Source: Halobacteriales archaeon QS_1_69_70 (GTDB taxonomy: Archaea > Halobacteriota > Halobacteria > Halobacteriales > Haloarculaceae). From it: 64,000 nucleotides of DNA. The translations under genes and the position numbers were made by a program. Under the pieces are notes generated by a model. The model searched no databases. It had not been told where the DNA came from and saw nothing but the letters and a program-made list of their open reading frames with translations. Each line of letters starts with the position of its first letter. Within the stretch, counting starts at the first letter, position 1. Positions 33,474-43,313 of the stretch are shown here, in pieces. The DNA lies in the NCBI GenBank assembly GCA_003021005.1, contig PXRI01000013.1, positions 62,001-126,000 on the forward strand, in the 5' to 3' direction.

Positions 33474-34508
33474 CTACTCGTCGCGAAAGCCCTCGACGCC
33501 GTCGAGGTCGAGCACGAACTCGGGGGTGAGTGCCGACGCCGGAGTGTAGAACCCGGCGAAGTCGCCGTCGAGGACGCGCCGGGCGGCCGTGGTCGCCGCG
33601 TCGACGGTGAACGCATAGGTCTCGGGGGTCTCCAGGCGGGTCGTGACGGTCGTCTCGTCGTCCGTGGCCTCGCCCCAGACGTAGCAGGCGCCACGCTCGC
33701 GCCGCCGTGCCGACGGACCCGACACGGCCACGTCGGCGAGGGACTGCAGCGTCCGCTTGACCGGGCCGACGTCCAGGAGGGGCGCGGCCGGCCGCCCGAC
33801 CCGGAGCGCCCGTTCGACGGACTTCGGCATCGCGGCGTACACCTCGACGTTCCCGATCCCGGTCGTGTAGTACGCCGTCGAGACGTCGCCCCACGGGATG
33901 GCGACGGCGTTGCGCTCGCCGCGACCGAAGTCGATGCGGCGGCTCTCGTGGGCGGTTGGGACGTCGGAGATCTCGCCGTCGCGGCGGACCGTGCCCCCGT
34001 GGCCGGCGTGTTCGATGGCCGACCGGAGGGTGCCGGCGGAGAGCCCGCCGTCCGGGTCGAAGCCGAGGCGGAGTTCGGTTGCCTCGGGGAGGCGGTCGTG
34101 GAGGTGGCCGGCGACGCAGTCGGTCGGCACGACGTCGAACCCGACGCCGGGGAGTAGACACACGCCGGCCCTCTCGGCCTCGCGGTCGCGCTCGGCGATG
34201 GCCTCGAAGACCGCGAGTTCACCGGTGATGTCGAGGTAGTCCGTGCCGGTGTCGAGGCAGGCGTCGACGAGCGGCTCGTAGGTGTCGACGAACGGCCCGG
34301 CGCAGTTCAGACAGGCGTCGACGTCGTCGAGGTGGTTCGCGGCGGCATCGACGTCGAACGGTCGGCCCTCGCAGCCGAACCGTTCGGCGAGATGCTCGGT
34401 CTCGACGGCGTCGCGACCGGCGACGACGGTGTCGACGCCGCGGTCGACCGCCTCCTCGGCGATCAGTTCCCCGGTGTATCCGTAGGCCCCGTAGATCAGG
34501 AGCGTCAT
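33474..34508 (-). CDS. Saccharopine dehydrogenase-like (trans-acting enoyl reductase type) protein
   Basis: 344 residues. The N-terminal Rossmann motif LLIYGAYGYTGELIAEEAV, VVAGRDAVETEHLAERFG and CLNCAGPFVDTYEPLVDACLDTGTDYLDITGE fit the saccharopine dehydrogenase NADP-binding family. The C-terminal part is larger-substrate type (KTLQSLADVA-like, TRLETPETYAFT). Relatives act in lipid reduction or are of unknown function. Its substrate is open. It stands alone. Confidence 0.85.
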   Translation of the reverse strand: MTLLIYGAYGYTGELIAEEAVDRGVDTVVAGRDAVETEHLAERFGCEGRPFDVDAAANHLDDVDACLNCAGPFVDTYEPLVDACLDTGTDYLDITGELAVFEAIAERDREAERAGVCLLPGVGFDVVPTDCVAGHLHDRLPEATELRLGFDPDGGLSAGTLRSAIEHAGHGGTVRRDGEISDVPTAHESRRIDFGRGERNAVAIPWGDVSTAYYTTGIGNVEVYAAMPKSVERALRVGRPAAPLLDVGPVKRTLQSLADVAVSGPSARRRERGACYVWGEATDDETTVTTRLETPETYAFTVDAATTAARRVLDGDFAGFYTPASALTPEFVLDLDGVEGFRDE

Positions 34509-34627
34509 AGTCGGAGCCTCGGTGGCCGAGAGGAAAACCCCGTTGGCACCCGTCAGGTGGTGAACGACGGTCGCCGGGCCCGTCCGTCGTCACCGATCGG
34601 GATCCGTATGCCCATCACTGGGACGAA

Positions 34628-34634
34628 TGTTTAA
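34628..34634 (+). promoter_or_regulatory. TATA box of the first moxR gene
   Basis: TGTTTAA lies 27-33 bases before the ATG at 34661, consistent with a near-leaderless transcript. Confidence 0.45.
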
Positions 34635-34660
34635 CTGGGTTTCAGCCGACTGGAGCGACG

Positions 34661-35614
34661 ATGGACGTCGAACGCGCGAGCGACCGCTCCGAGGCGGTCC
34701 TCAGTGAGATCCTGGAGGCGGTGATAGTCGACCGGGGGTTCCTCGAGACGGTCCTCACGGGAATCCTCGCAGAGGGCCACGTGCTGCTGGAGGACGTGCC
34801 CGGAACGGGGAAGACGCTCACGGCGCGGAGCCTCGCGACCGCGCTGGGACTGGCGTTCAACCGGATACAGTTCACGCCGGACCTGTTGCCCGCCGACGTG
34901 ACGGGGTCGCACATCTACGACGAGGGGACCGGCGAGTTCAGGTTCCGGGAGGGACCGATCTTCTCGAACGTCGTGCTGGCCGACGAGATCAACCGCGCGC
35001 CGCCGAAGACCCAGGCCGCGCTCCTGGAGGCGATGGAGGAAAAACAGGTGTCGGTGGAGGGCGAAACCCGGTCGCTTCCCTCCCCGTTTGTCGTCATCGC
35101 GACGCAGAACCCCGTCGAACAGGAGGGAACCTTCGAGTTGCCGGAGGCCCAGCGGGACCGGTTCGTCGTCAAGACGAAGATGGGCTACCCCGACTGGGAC
35201 GGGGAGTTCGAGTTGCTGGAGCGCCGTGCCGGCCGCGCCGACCGGACGCCGACGGTCGACGGCGTCATCGACGGCGCGACCCTCGAGGAGATGCAGTCCG
35301 TCGTCGAGGACGTCACCGTCGCGGAGGAACTCATGGCCTACATGGTCGACGTCTGCCGGGCGACGCGGGCCCACGACGCCTCGGCGGTCGGCGTCTCCCC
35401 ACGAGGCCTCCAGCGTCTCTACGAGGCCGCACGGGCACGGGCCGCGATCGCCGGCTCCGGGTTCGTCGTCCCCGAACACGTCACCGCCGTGGCGGAACCG
35501 GTCCTCAACCACCGCATCGTGGTACGGACGGACGCCTCGGTTCGCGGCGTCTCGAAGCGGGACGTCGTCGAGGACGTCATCGAGGGCCACGAGATCCCGG
35601 GCGTCCTGAACTGA
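34661..35614 (+). CDS. MoxR-family AAA+ ATPase (module 1)
   Basis: 317 residues. Walker A EDVPGTGKTLTAR, Walker B NVVLADEINRAPPKTQAALLEAM, sensor 1 VIATQNPVEQEGTFELPEAQRDRF and the C-terminal lid are intact. MoxR proteins act as chaperones that insert cofactors or remodel complexes with DUF58/VWA partners. Here it converges on the DUF58-transglutaminase operon, ending 97 bases from the last gene of that operon. Confidence 0.93.
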   Translation: MDVERASDRSEAVLSEILEAVIVDRGFLETVLTGILAEGHVLLEDVPGTGKTLTARSLATALGLAFNRIQFTPDLLPADVTGSHIYDEGTGEFRFREGPIFSNVVLADEINRAPPKTQAALLEAMEEKQVSVEGETRSLPSPFVVIATQNPVEQEGTFELPEAQRDRFVVKTKMGYPDWDGEFELLERRAGRADRTPTVDGVIDGATLEEMQSVVEDVTVAEELMAYMVDVCRATRAHDASAVGVSPRGLQRLYEAARARAAIAGSGFVVPEHVTAVAEPVLNHRIVVRTDASVRGVSKRDVVEDVIEGHEIPGVLN

Positions 35615-35710
35615 TACTGCCGGCTGTACGCACGTGAACCAGCCCCGACCCCGATATCACCGATCGAGTCGTCGCGGAACGACGTACAGCCGACAGGAAT
35701 GACACGCCGG

Positions 35711-37240
35711 TTACCCCGGCGCCGCGGACGTCACGAGGAGGACGCCGACCAGCGCTGCGACGGCAGCGGCGGCGGTCCCGCCGGGGTCGAGCGTTGCGGT
35801 CACGAGCACCGCCCCGTACACCGACGCGACGCTACAACCGGCGACGAGCAGTGCCGTTCCGACGTGGAGGAACTCCAGCCGGCGGTTCCCGCGCCGGAGT
35901 TCGAGCCGGAGCCGCTGGCCGTAGGTGCCGACGTCCCAGAGGACGATCGCGGCCCCGACGACCCCGAACAGGAGCACGGACCGGCCGACGAGTTCGCCCG
36001 CGACTACCGATGCGCCGACGAGCCCACCGGCGGCGAGCACGACGCCGGCCGTCCGCGTCGGAAGCACGGCCAGATACCCCAGGAGACACGCGAGGAGCAC
36101 GAGGAACGTGACCGCGAGACAGGCGACCGTGAGGATGCCGACCGCCATCGGGAGCGCGCCGAACTCCGCCACGAGCGACTCGAGGACCTCCGTTTCGGTC
36201 TCGGCGTCGTAGCGCCCGTAGAGCGCATAGAGGACGCCGATGCTTCCGGTCGGCCCGCCGAAGAGCAAGAGCCCGACCGCCAGCGCGCCGCCGGTCCCGT
36301 GGGCGCCCAGTCGGAGGAGCCAGCGCACCGACCCGGTTCGGAGCCGTCTGAGGACCGACACGAGGCAGACGAGCCCCGTCGAGACCCCGATGGCGCCGAG
36401 CAACGTGATCCGCAGCGCCCCGGCTGTCGCGATAGCGCCGACCGCCAACGGGACGGCCCCCGGCATCGAACGAACCGCCGTCGCCCACACCGATGGGACG
36501 ACGAACGTCGCCACGGCACCGACGCCGGCGAGGGCCGCCCCGGCGTACAGCAGGCCCCGCTGGAGCCGTTCGAGCCGGTCGCGGACCTCGGCCCGCCGTT
36601 CCCGGTTCACGAGGGCCGGGATCGGCAATCGACCGACCACCACCCCGACCGCGAGGCAGGCGAGGCCGACCAAAAGGACCAGCGACGGGAGCGCGTCGAC
36701 ACCTGTCGAGGGGAAGAGTAGTCGTTCCGCCCAGGCCGAGGCGGCCGAGGCCGGGCCTAGGAAGAGCGACACCGCAGCCAGCCCCGCCATGAGTGCCCCG
36801 CCCGTCACCGCAGAGACCGCGCCCGCCGTGACCGAAAGCGACCGGCCCGCAGCCCCCGCGAGGTCCTGGCGCAACGCGAGAGTCGTCCCCGCGCCTGCGG
36901 TAGAGACACCGAGCAGGTAGGCGAACGGCCAGGCGTGACTCGGGTAGACCGTCACGTGAAACGGGTCCGCCGGGACCAGTGCGGCCAGTACCGCCGCCCC
37001 GGTCGAGAGGAGGACGCTCACGACGAAGAGGACGCTCGAGAGAGCTATCCAGGGCGTCGTATCGCGGCTACCGATGGCGCCGGCGGCGCCGAGCACGATG
37101 CCGCTCGCCAGTGCGACGCCGGTGAGCCGATACAGCCCCGTATACCACGCCAGGACGCCGAGAGCCCCGAAGCCGAGGAGCGCCACGGTGAGTTTGCTGA
37201 GGCGGGCGGGAGCCGACCGCCGGGTCACCGGCCCCGTCAT
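35711..37240 (-). CDS. Large polytopic membrane protein of the MoxR-DUF58 module
   Basis: 509 residues with roughly 13-14 hydrophobic spans and short charged loops. No catalytic motif seen. Its start overlaps the DUF58 stop by four bases, so it is the last gene of transglutaminase-DUF7269-like-DUF58-this gene. Proteins of this shape commonly accompany haloarchaeal MoxR/DUF58 clusters and may be the membrane platform. I do not recognise a numbered family. Confidence 0.75.
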   Translation of the reverse strand: MTGPVTRRSAPARLSKLTVALLGFGALGVLAWYTGLYRLTGVALASGIVLGAAGAIGSRDTTPWIALSSVLFVVSVLLSTGAAVLAALVPADPFHVTVYPSHAWPFAYLLGVSTAGAGTTLALRQDLAGAAGRSLSVTAGAVSAVTGGALMAGLAAVSLFLGPASAASAWAERLLFPSTGVDALPSLVLLVGLACLAVGVVVGRLPIPALVNRERRAEVRDRLERLQRGLLYAGAALAGVGAVATFVVPSVWATAVRSMPGAVPLAVGAIATAGALRITLLGAIGVSTGLVCLVSVLRRLRTGSVRWLLRLGAHGTGGALAVGLLLFGGPTGSIGVLYALYGRYDAETETEVLESLVAEFGALPMAVGILTVACLAVTFLVLLACLLGYLAVLPTRTAGVVLAAGGLVGASVVAGELVGRSVLLFGVVGAAIVLWDVGTYGQRLRLELRRGNRRLEFLHVGTALLVAGCSVASVYGAVLVTATLDPGGTAAAAVAALVGVLLVTSAAPG

Positions 37241-38517
37241 CGGGTCGTCCCCCCAGTGACGGCCGACAACGCTACCGGCAGCGGGTCCGACCGCGACCAG
37301 TCGACGACCGTCGCGCCCGCGTCCCGGAGGCGGGTGATACGCGTCTCCCGCTCGACGCCGGCGAGCCGCGACCCGGGCGAATCCCGTTCGCCGACGTCCG
37401 GCGAGACCACCGTGACCCGGTGGCCGTGGACCCGGAGATCCGTCGTGAGTTCCAGGGGTTCGTCGTCGGCCAGCGGCGTGGCGATGACCAGTTGCGTCTC
37501 GGGCTGGATCCTCGTCAGGAGCCGCTCGGCGATAGCGGTGCCGTCAGGTGGGGGTTCGACGCGGAGCCGTCCGCCGTCCCAGTCGCTCCGTCCGTCGGCC
37601 GCCCGGAGCGCCCGCCGCGTCCTGACCTGCAGATCGGAGGTGTCCGGCCGAATCCACGGGACGGCGTCGTCACTGATGGCCAGAAACCCGGTCTCGTGGC
37701 CCTCGTTCGCGAGCGACGTGACGATGGCGTCGGCGGCGTACAGACAGAGCGTCCGGCCGGACGCAGACTCCGGGCGCCGGACCGTCTCGACCTCCCGGCG
37801 ACAGTCCGCGATGACGACCACCGAGAAGCCGCCGCGTTCGCGGAAGTTGATCGTCGACAGCGTCCCGTCGCGGGCCATGCGCCGCCAGTCGATGCGGTTG
37901 ACCGGGTCGCCCGGGCGGTAGGTACGGACCGTGTGGAACTCGATGCCGCTGCCGCCGGAGTCGGAGGTGACGGCCCCCACGAGGGTCGAGGTCTCCCGGA
38001 CCGTCGGTGGCTCCTCGAGGAAGACCCGCGCCGCGAAGGAGGCGTCCCCCGCCACCTCCGGCCGCACGTCACGGTAGCTTCCGGCGGCCGTTCCGCGGAC
38101 CCGGACCCGAGGCGGTTCGAACCGGTGGGTCCCTCGCCGGGCGCGGACGGTGTAGGAAACCGTCGTCGAGCCGCCCGGGGGCAGCGGTGCCGCCCCCGAG
38201 GCGCTACCCCCGGTGACGACGAGGTCGTCCGGCAGGCCGTCGCTGAACCGTGCGTCCGGGACGGTCGTCGATCCCTCGTTTTGCACTGTCAGTTCGACCG
38301 TCACCGGGTCGTCGGGTATCGGTTCGGCGGGTGTGATCTCCCGCTCGACGGCGAGATCCGGGTTCGGAACGCCGCTGATGGCATCGAAGGCGACGAACAA
38401 CAGCGGAATCCCCGCGAGCAGTATCGTCCAGCGATCACCGATGAAGACACCGGCGACGATGACGAGGAGTGCACACGACAGCATCCCCCGGTACCGTTCG
38501 CGGGCGTGGATCGTCAC
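37237..38517 (-). CDS. DUF58 domain protein (module 1)
   Basis: 426 residues from a GTG at 38517 that overlaps the preceding stop (GTGA). Two N-terminal spans, an extracellular Ig-like segment (VTVELTVQNEGSTTVPDARF..) and the DUF58 core IEFHTVRTYRPGDPVNRIDWRRMARDG, followed by a VWA-like half (FSVVVIADCRRE). DUF58 proteins partner with MoxR ATPases; the role in archaeal envelope biology is unproven. The track's start at 38682 is read-through. Confidence 0.9.
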   Translation of the reverse strand: MTIHARERYRGMLSCALLVIVAGVFIGDRWTILLAGIPLLFVAFDAISGVPNPDLAVEREITPAEPIPDDPVTVELTVQNEGSTTVPDARFSDGLPDDLVVTGGSASGAAPLPPGGSTTVSYTVRARRGTHRFEPPRVRVRGTAAGSYRDVRPEVAGDASFAARVFLEEPPTVRETSTLVGAVTSDSGGSGIEFHTVRTYRPGDPVNRIDWRRMARDGTLSTINFRERGGFSVVVIADCRREVETVRRPESASGRTLCLYAADAIVTSLANEGHETGFLAISDDAVPWIRPDTSDLQVRTRRALRAADGRSDWDGGRLRVEPPPDGTAIAERLLTRIQPETQLVIATPLADDEPLELTTDLRVHGHRVTVVSPDVGERDSPGSRLAGVERETRITRLRDAGATVVDWSRSDPLPVALSAVTGGTTR

Positions 38518-39176
38518 GGCGCCTCCTCCGGTGCGTAGGACTCGATCGCGTCGAGGGTTCGCTCGACGGTCGTCCGGAAGGCCCGGTCGGGGTACAGCCA
38601 GGCGTACAGCCGCCACCGCAGCGTGGCGTCGGCCGCCCGTTCGTCGCCGAGGAACGCGCCGGCAACGGCGTCGTCGGTCCACCCGCCGGTCAGCACGGCC
38701 TCGCAGGCTACGGAGTCGTCACGTCTACTCCTGGTCGTTATCGTCTCTATCGCGGCCGAGCGGAGCCGCATCCGGACCGCCGCGCGTCGGTCCTCGTCGC
38801 CGGTCTCGATGACGGCCTCCAGATCGTCGTCGAACGTGCTGCCGGCGGTCGCGGCGTTCCCGCTAGGACGGATCGGCTCGGCGTCCACTCGCGTGGTCGC
38901 GGTCGCACCCTTCCAGACACTGATCGCGGTGGCCAGAAGGATGCCGCCGGCCACGACAGCGATTCCGGCGGTCCCGCGCAGTCGACGGTCGAGGGCCTCG
39001 GCGTCGACGAGTCGGCCGACCGTTGCGGGCCGGGCAAGCAACGCCGCCGCCACGAGCAGGACCGCCAGTCCGGTAAGGAGCACCGATAGGTACGCCCACC
39101 GTCGCACCCGGGGCGGTATTCGGCTGACAGCGCCACCCAGGGCGTCCCGTACACGGGGCAGACCGGTCCGTATCAT
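38514..39176 (-). CDS. Two-span membrane protein of the MoxR-DUF58 module (DUF7269-like)
   Basis: 220 residues. Two N-terminal spans (AYLSVLLTGLAVLLVAAALL, GTAGIAVVAGGILLATAISVW) and a soluble helical tail ending in a DLEAVIETGDEDRRAAVRMRLR..LDAIESY pattern. Overlaps both neighbours by four bases. It sits where haloarchaeal clusters have a DUF7269-type gene; the family name is from memory. Function unknown. Confidence 0.7.
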   Translation of the reverse strand: MIRTGLPRVRDALGGAVSRIPPRVRRWAYLSVLLTGLAVLLVAAALLARPATVGRLVDAEALDRRLRGTAGIAVVAGGILLATAISVWKGATATTRVDAEPIRPSGNAATAGSTFDDDLEAVIETGDEDRRAAVRMRLRSAAIETITTRSRRDDSVACEAVLTGGWTDDAVAGAFLGDERAADATLRWRLYAWLYPDRAFRTTVERTLDAIESYAPEEAP

Positions 39177-41866
39177 TCACCGTCGGAGCGCACGAGTTCT
39201 GCGGCGTCACGGACCGCCGCGAGCCGGGATCCGTCCGGGTCGCGGTCGCCGTACTCGACCGTCCGGAACGTCTCGAGGATGGTCTCGACCGCGTCGGCCG
39301 GCAGTCCGGCCGCGATGGCCCGGTTCGCTATCTCCCGCGGCGTTTCGGTTACGGGCCGCGTGACCGCCGCGGCGCCGAGCAGCAGCCCCCACGCGTTCCG
39401 GACGGGCCCGTCGTCGCCGTGTCCCGCTGGCTCGCGAGCGGCGGTCCGGGATGTGTCCGCCGACGAGCCGAACACGCCGGCGACGGTAGCGGCCAGCCCC
39501 CCGAGACGGTCCCGCACCGCCGTCAGCCCGGTGTAGAGCGCGGGCAGGGTGACCGCGCGGACGACCGTCGACCACGCCAGGTCTACCAGGCGACTCAGCA
39601 GGATCAGGCCGACGAGCGCCTTCGCCGCGACCGCGTGGGACGCGGACCGGAGGACCCCGAGCGGCGCACGGCCCAGCGCCTTCGCCACCGCGCCGGCGAG
39701 CAGTGCCAGAGCCAGGAGGGCGCCGCCGCCCGCCAGGAGGTTACGGAGCGGGGTGATCGTGGTCGCCACTCGCCAGTCGCCGCGGGTCGCCGCAACGGTG
39801 CTTTCGTATGCCGTCCCCGGTGAGACGGTCGCCATCCCACGGTCGTCGGTCGAGGCGACGCGCTCCCCGCCGAGGAGCACGGTCGCGTCGGACACCGGCG
39901 TGCCATCGTCGTGCTCGACGGTGACCGTCGTGGGTCGTCCCGGCAGCGGCGCCGGGCGAGCGGCCGTGGTGATGGTGATGGCTGGGAGTTCGACCGTCCG
40001 CTCGCCCGAGGCGGCGCCGCGCTCGACGGTGAGCGTCACGTTCCCGGTCTGCTCCGGGAGCCCGACGGTCGCCAGTCCCGATCGGTTCGTCCGCGCGGCC
40101 AACCGGTCGGCGACGGACACGTTACCGTCCGACACCGGATAGCCCTCGATGGTTGCGTTGAGTGTGACGTCGGTACCGGCATAGGCGTCGTTCTCCACGG
40201 CGACGTCGATGGTCGTCGGCACCGGGACGGACCGTGCCGCTATCCGCTCCGGGGCGTCCTGGCCCGCCGGCCGCTCGCCCCCGGCGTGGGCGGTCACGTT
40301 CAGCGACGCCCGGAACGGCACCGTCCCGGCGACGATGCCGGACTCGTTCGTCTCCCCGACCGGTTCGCCGTCGAACCGGATTCCGGCGCCCGGAACGGGC
40401 TCGTCGTTCGAGACGACCCTGACGCGGAGCGGCTGTCCGGGCACCGGGTCGTCGAGTAGTTCGAGCTGGACCTCGCGGTCCACTGGTCCGGGGTTCCAGC
40501 CGCCCCTGGCGTCCTGACTCGACGACGAACGCCCGGCGCTGGAACCGCCGCCACCGTCCCCCTCGCTCTCCGCATTCCCCACGCCACTGGAGGACTCGGA
40601 GCTGCCGTCCGATTCCCCTCGTGGCTCGTCGCTGTCCGCCCCGTCGCTTCCTGCCGACGCCCCCTCCTCGTCGCGGGCGGCCCTCGACGCCCTCGACTGA
40701 TTGCCATCGACGTCGGACGATCGATTGCCGTAGTCGAGGTATTGTAGCCCGGATTCGGTGTCGGTCCGCTGGCCGACGAGTGCCCGCCGGTCGCCGCCGG
40801 GCGTCGGGTCGAACGGAACCCACCCGGCCTCGGGGAAATACACCTCGACCCACGCGTGCTGGTGGACGGTTCGGACGACGAACGTCTTGTTGGTCTCGTT
40901 CGGCACGCCTGGCGTGTACCCCTTCACGTAGCGGGCCGGAACCCCCTCCGCACGGAGCATCACGGTCATCGTCGTCGCGAGAAGGGAACTGTGTGCAGCC
41001 TCCCGCTCGAAGAGCACCTCCGCGGCGGTGTCGTGCTCGACGGCCGACCGGTTCATCCGGAACTCGTAGTTCGAGCGGAACCACTGCTCGACGGCGACGG
41101 CCGTCTCGTAGGGAGAATCCGCGTCGGCGGTAACGCTCTCGGTGCGGGAAACGACCCGGTCGGGAACCGACGCTGGCAGGGCCGTGTAGCGTTCTTCGAG
41201 TTCCTCCGGGTAGTCCTCGCCGGCACCGACGGCGGGGTCGGTCTCCGGCCGGATGCTCGTGACGACGAAGGTCTCGTTCGGCGAGGCCGTCCCGTCCAGC
41301 ACGACGCCCGACGCTGGGCCGACGGCGGCGTCGGTCTCCGAAGCGCTCGAGATGCCGACGGGCCGCCACGCGGCCGGCAAGACCACCGCCGGGATCCGCA
41401 GCGTGACCTCATGTGAGAGCAGCGCCCGCGACGTGTTCGGCGGGTCGTGGCTCCAGGCGGGGGGCCGGTCGGAGCGGCGCCACCCGTCCTGGAGGTAGGT
41501 ATCGTATGCCGTGAGCCGCCAGTACGCCGGGGCCTCGGCCCGGACGGTGAAGTGGACGGCCTCCGTGCTCGTACGGTTCGGCGGCGGGTCCGCGAACCGT
41601 TCCTCGAGGTGGGTGCCCCCGGACCCGTCGGGGTCGCCGCCAATGCGTGGCTGACCGGATCCGTTGCCGGACGCGTCGGTGGCTGGGTCCCCCTCGTTTG
41701 GGCCGCTTCCGATCGTCGCGTTGGTGTCGTTGAAGTTCAAGTAGTCGACCGGGACTGATAACGCGGGAATGGCGCTCGCGAGGAGGACGACCGCGACGAG
41801 CGAGCAGATGACGATACCGACAACGCCGAATCGCCGTCCCCCGACGTCGTTCTTCTCCCCGCCCAT
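39173..41866 (-). CDS. Transglutaminase-like protein with Ser in place of catalytic Cys
   Basis: 897 residues. One N-terminal span, an extracellular beta region, then a transglutaminase core at about 270-360: VLFEREAAHSSLLATTMTVMLRAEGVPARYVKGYTPG and HQHAWVEVYFPEAGWVPFDPT. The Cys expected before the helix is Ser293 (AGT), while His336 and Asp352 remain. A Ser/Gly/Asp linker (about 390-450), several Ig-like segments (450-680), two or three spans and a DUF4129-like C-terminus follow. Probably a non-catalytic peptide- or polymer-binding protein on the cell surface. First gene of its operon. Confidence 0.88.
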   Translation of the reverse strand: MGGEKNDVGGRRFGVVGIVICSLVAVVLLASAIPALSVPVDYLNFNDTNATIGSGPNEGDPATDASGNGSGQPRIGGDPDGSGGTHLEERFADPPPNRTSTEAVHFTVRAEAPAYWRLTAYDTYLQDGWRRSDRPPAWSHDPPNTSRALLSHEVTLRIPAVVLPAAWRPVGISSASETDAAVGPASGVVLDGTASPNETFVVTSIRPETDPAVGAGEDYPEELEERYTALPASVPDRVVSRTESVTADADSPYETAVAVEQWFRSNYEFRMNRSAVEHDTAAEVLFEREAAHSSLLATTMTVMLRAEGVPARYVKGYTPGVPNETNKTFVVRTVHQHAWVEVYFPEAGWVPFDPTPGGDRRALVGQRTDTESGLQYLDYGNRSSDVDGNQSRASRAARDEEGASAGSDGADSDEPRGESDGSSESSSGVGNAESEGDGGGGSSAGRSSSSQDARGGWNPGPVDREVQLELLDDPVPGQPLRVRVVSNDEPVPGAGIRFDGEPVGETNESGIVAGTVPFRASLNVTAHAGGERPAGQDAPERIAARSVPVPTTIDVAVENDAYAGTDVTLNATIEGYPVSDGNVSVADRLAARTNRSGLATVGLPEQTGNVTLTVERGAASGERTVELPAITITTAARPAPLPGRPTTVTVEHDDGTPVSDATVLLGGERVASTDDRGMATVSPGTAYESTVAATRGDWRVATTITPLRNLLAGGGALLALALLAGAVAKALGRAPLGVLRSASHAVAAKALVGLILLSRLVDLAWSTVVRAVTLPALYTGLTAVRDRLGGLAATVAGVFGSSADTSRTAAREPAGHGDDGPVRNAWGLLLGAAAVTRPVTETPREIANRAIAAGLPADAVETILETFRTVEYGDRDPDGSRLAAVRDAAELVRSDGE

Positions 41867-42033
41867 CGGATATACTATCTTTCGTGGCCGGTACTGTCAT
41901 AAATATTCTGCTCCGGGTACTACCATCCGTCCGTTCCCATAGCGGTATGACCGGTGGAGGCAGTCGACGCACCCTCGGACGCCCGGAACTCGGTGCGCCG
42001 TGCACTTATCGGGGTCGCCCACGCATGGGATCC

Positions 42034-43026
42034 ATGACCCGACGGGACGTCGTGGCGCCGGGCGGGATGCCGTCGTTCGACGCGGTCGGCGAGATGGCCG
42101 AGCGGGCGGAGGCGCTAGGCTACGACCGGATCTCCGTCCCCGAGGTGACCGGCCGGGACGCGGTGACGGTGCTTGCGACGCTCGCCGAGCGCACCTACGC
42201 CATCGGGCTCTCGAACGACGTATTCTCCCCGTGGGGCCGATCGTCCGCGATGCTCGGCCAGACCGGGGTGACGCTGCAGGAGGCAAGCGGCGGCCGGTAC
42301 CGGATGGGCCTGGGCACCTCATCGCCGGCGCTCACCGAGCAGTGGCACCTCGGCGACTACGACCGGCCGCTCCGCCGCCTCCGGGAGACGATCGAGATCG
42401 TAAAGCAGGTCGCGAGCGGCGGCCGCCTCGAGTACGACGGCGAGGTGTTCGACGGCGGCGGCCTGGCGCTGCGTGGCGTCGAGCCCGCGACCGTACCGGT
42501 CGACGTCGCGGCGCTCGGCCCCAAGACGACCGAACTGGCGGGCCGGTTCGCCGACGGCTGGGTGCCCCAGCTGTTCACCACAGCTGCCCTCGAGGATCGG
42601 CTAGCGGATCTCAGACGAGGCGCCGACCTCGGCGGCCGGGACCCGGCGGACCTCCGCGTCGCGGTCACCGTCCGCTCCTGTGCGCTCGAGGACGCGGCGC
42701 GGGCCCGGGAGGTCGCTCGCCGCCAGATCGCGTTCATGGTCGCCGCCTACGGCCCGTACTACCGGCAGTCGATCGCCCGGCAGGGGTTCGACGCCGAGAC
42801 CGACGCGATCCACGGCGCCTGGACGGACGGCGACCGGGCCGATGCGGTGGCGGCGGTCACCGACGAGATGGTCGACGGCCTCGTCGCCGCCGGCACCCCC
42901 GAGACGGTCCGGGAGACGGTCGCGGGTTACGAGACCGTCGACGGCGTCGACGCCGTCCGGGTCGGGTTCTTCGGGGAGATGACCGCCAAGGAGCGGCGTC
43001 GGACGATGAACGAACTGGAACCGTGA
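42034..43026 (+). CDS. LLM-class F420-dependent oxidoreductase (TIGR04024-like)
   Basis: 330 residues from the ATG at 42034; an ATG 9 bases upstream is also possible, and the track's 41884 start is read-through. A luciferase-like TIM barrel with YDRISVPEVTGRDAVTVLATLAERT, GLSNDVFSPWGRSSAMLGQT, LQEASGGRYRMGLGTSSPAL and DVAALGPKTTELAGRFADGW. It resembles the haloarchaeal branch related to methylenetetrahydromethanopterin reductase and probably uses F420. The substrate is not known. Confidence 0.88.
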   Translation: MTRRDVVAPGGMPSFDAVGEMAERAEALGYDRISVPEVTGRDAVTVLATLAERTYAIGLSNDVFSPWGRSSAMLGQTGVTLQEASGGRYRMGLGTSSPALTEQWHLGDYDRPLRRLRETIEIVKQVASGGRLEYDGEVFDGGGLALRGVEPATVPVDVAALGPKTTELAGRFADGWVPQLFTTAALEDRLADLRRGADLGGRDPADLRVAVTVRSCALEDAARAREVARRQIAFMVAAYGPYYRQSIARQGFDAETDAIHGAWTDGDRADAVAAVTDEMVDGLVAAGTPETVRETVAGYETVDGVDAVRVGFFGEMTAKERRRTMNELEP

Positions 43027-43062
43027 TCAGTCGCCACATGGTGGGGGCCGCCAGGGAATTGT

Positions 43063-43120
43063 AGGCGGACGCAAGGGAGCCAGGGGGCGGACGGCAGGGG
43101 CCCGCGGGCGGACGCAAGGC
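43063..43120. repeat. Three imperfect GGCGGACGCAAGG repeats
   Basis: Copies begin near 43064, 43086 and 43107, with a period of about 21-22 bases. They lie in the gene-poor spacer between the LLM gene and the epimerase. Too few and too divergent to be a CRISPR. Confidence 0.45.
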
Positions 43121-43313
43121 CGGCGGACATCCATCGCCGTCGCTCGCCGCCGGCCCCAGGCCGTGCTGTACGGACACGTCGCCGACGCCGCGATCAATCC
43201 GTCGGTCGATGAACGGCTCGCGGCCGTCTCGGGTGGGTCCTAAGCCGGTCGATCGTGTCGGCAGTCCCGAGCGACACCACCGATCGGCTCTGGCGGGCAA
43301 CGAGTCCCGGGTC

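Noticed and set aside
43063-43120. Possible CRISPR
   Set aside because: Only three imperfect copies with a 21-22-base period and no unique spacers.
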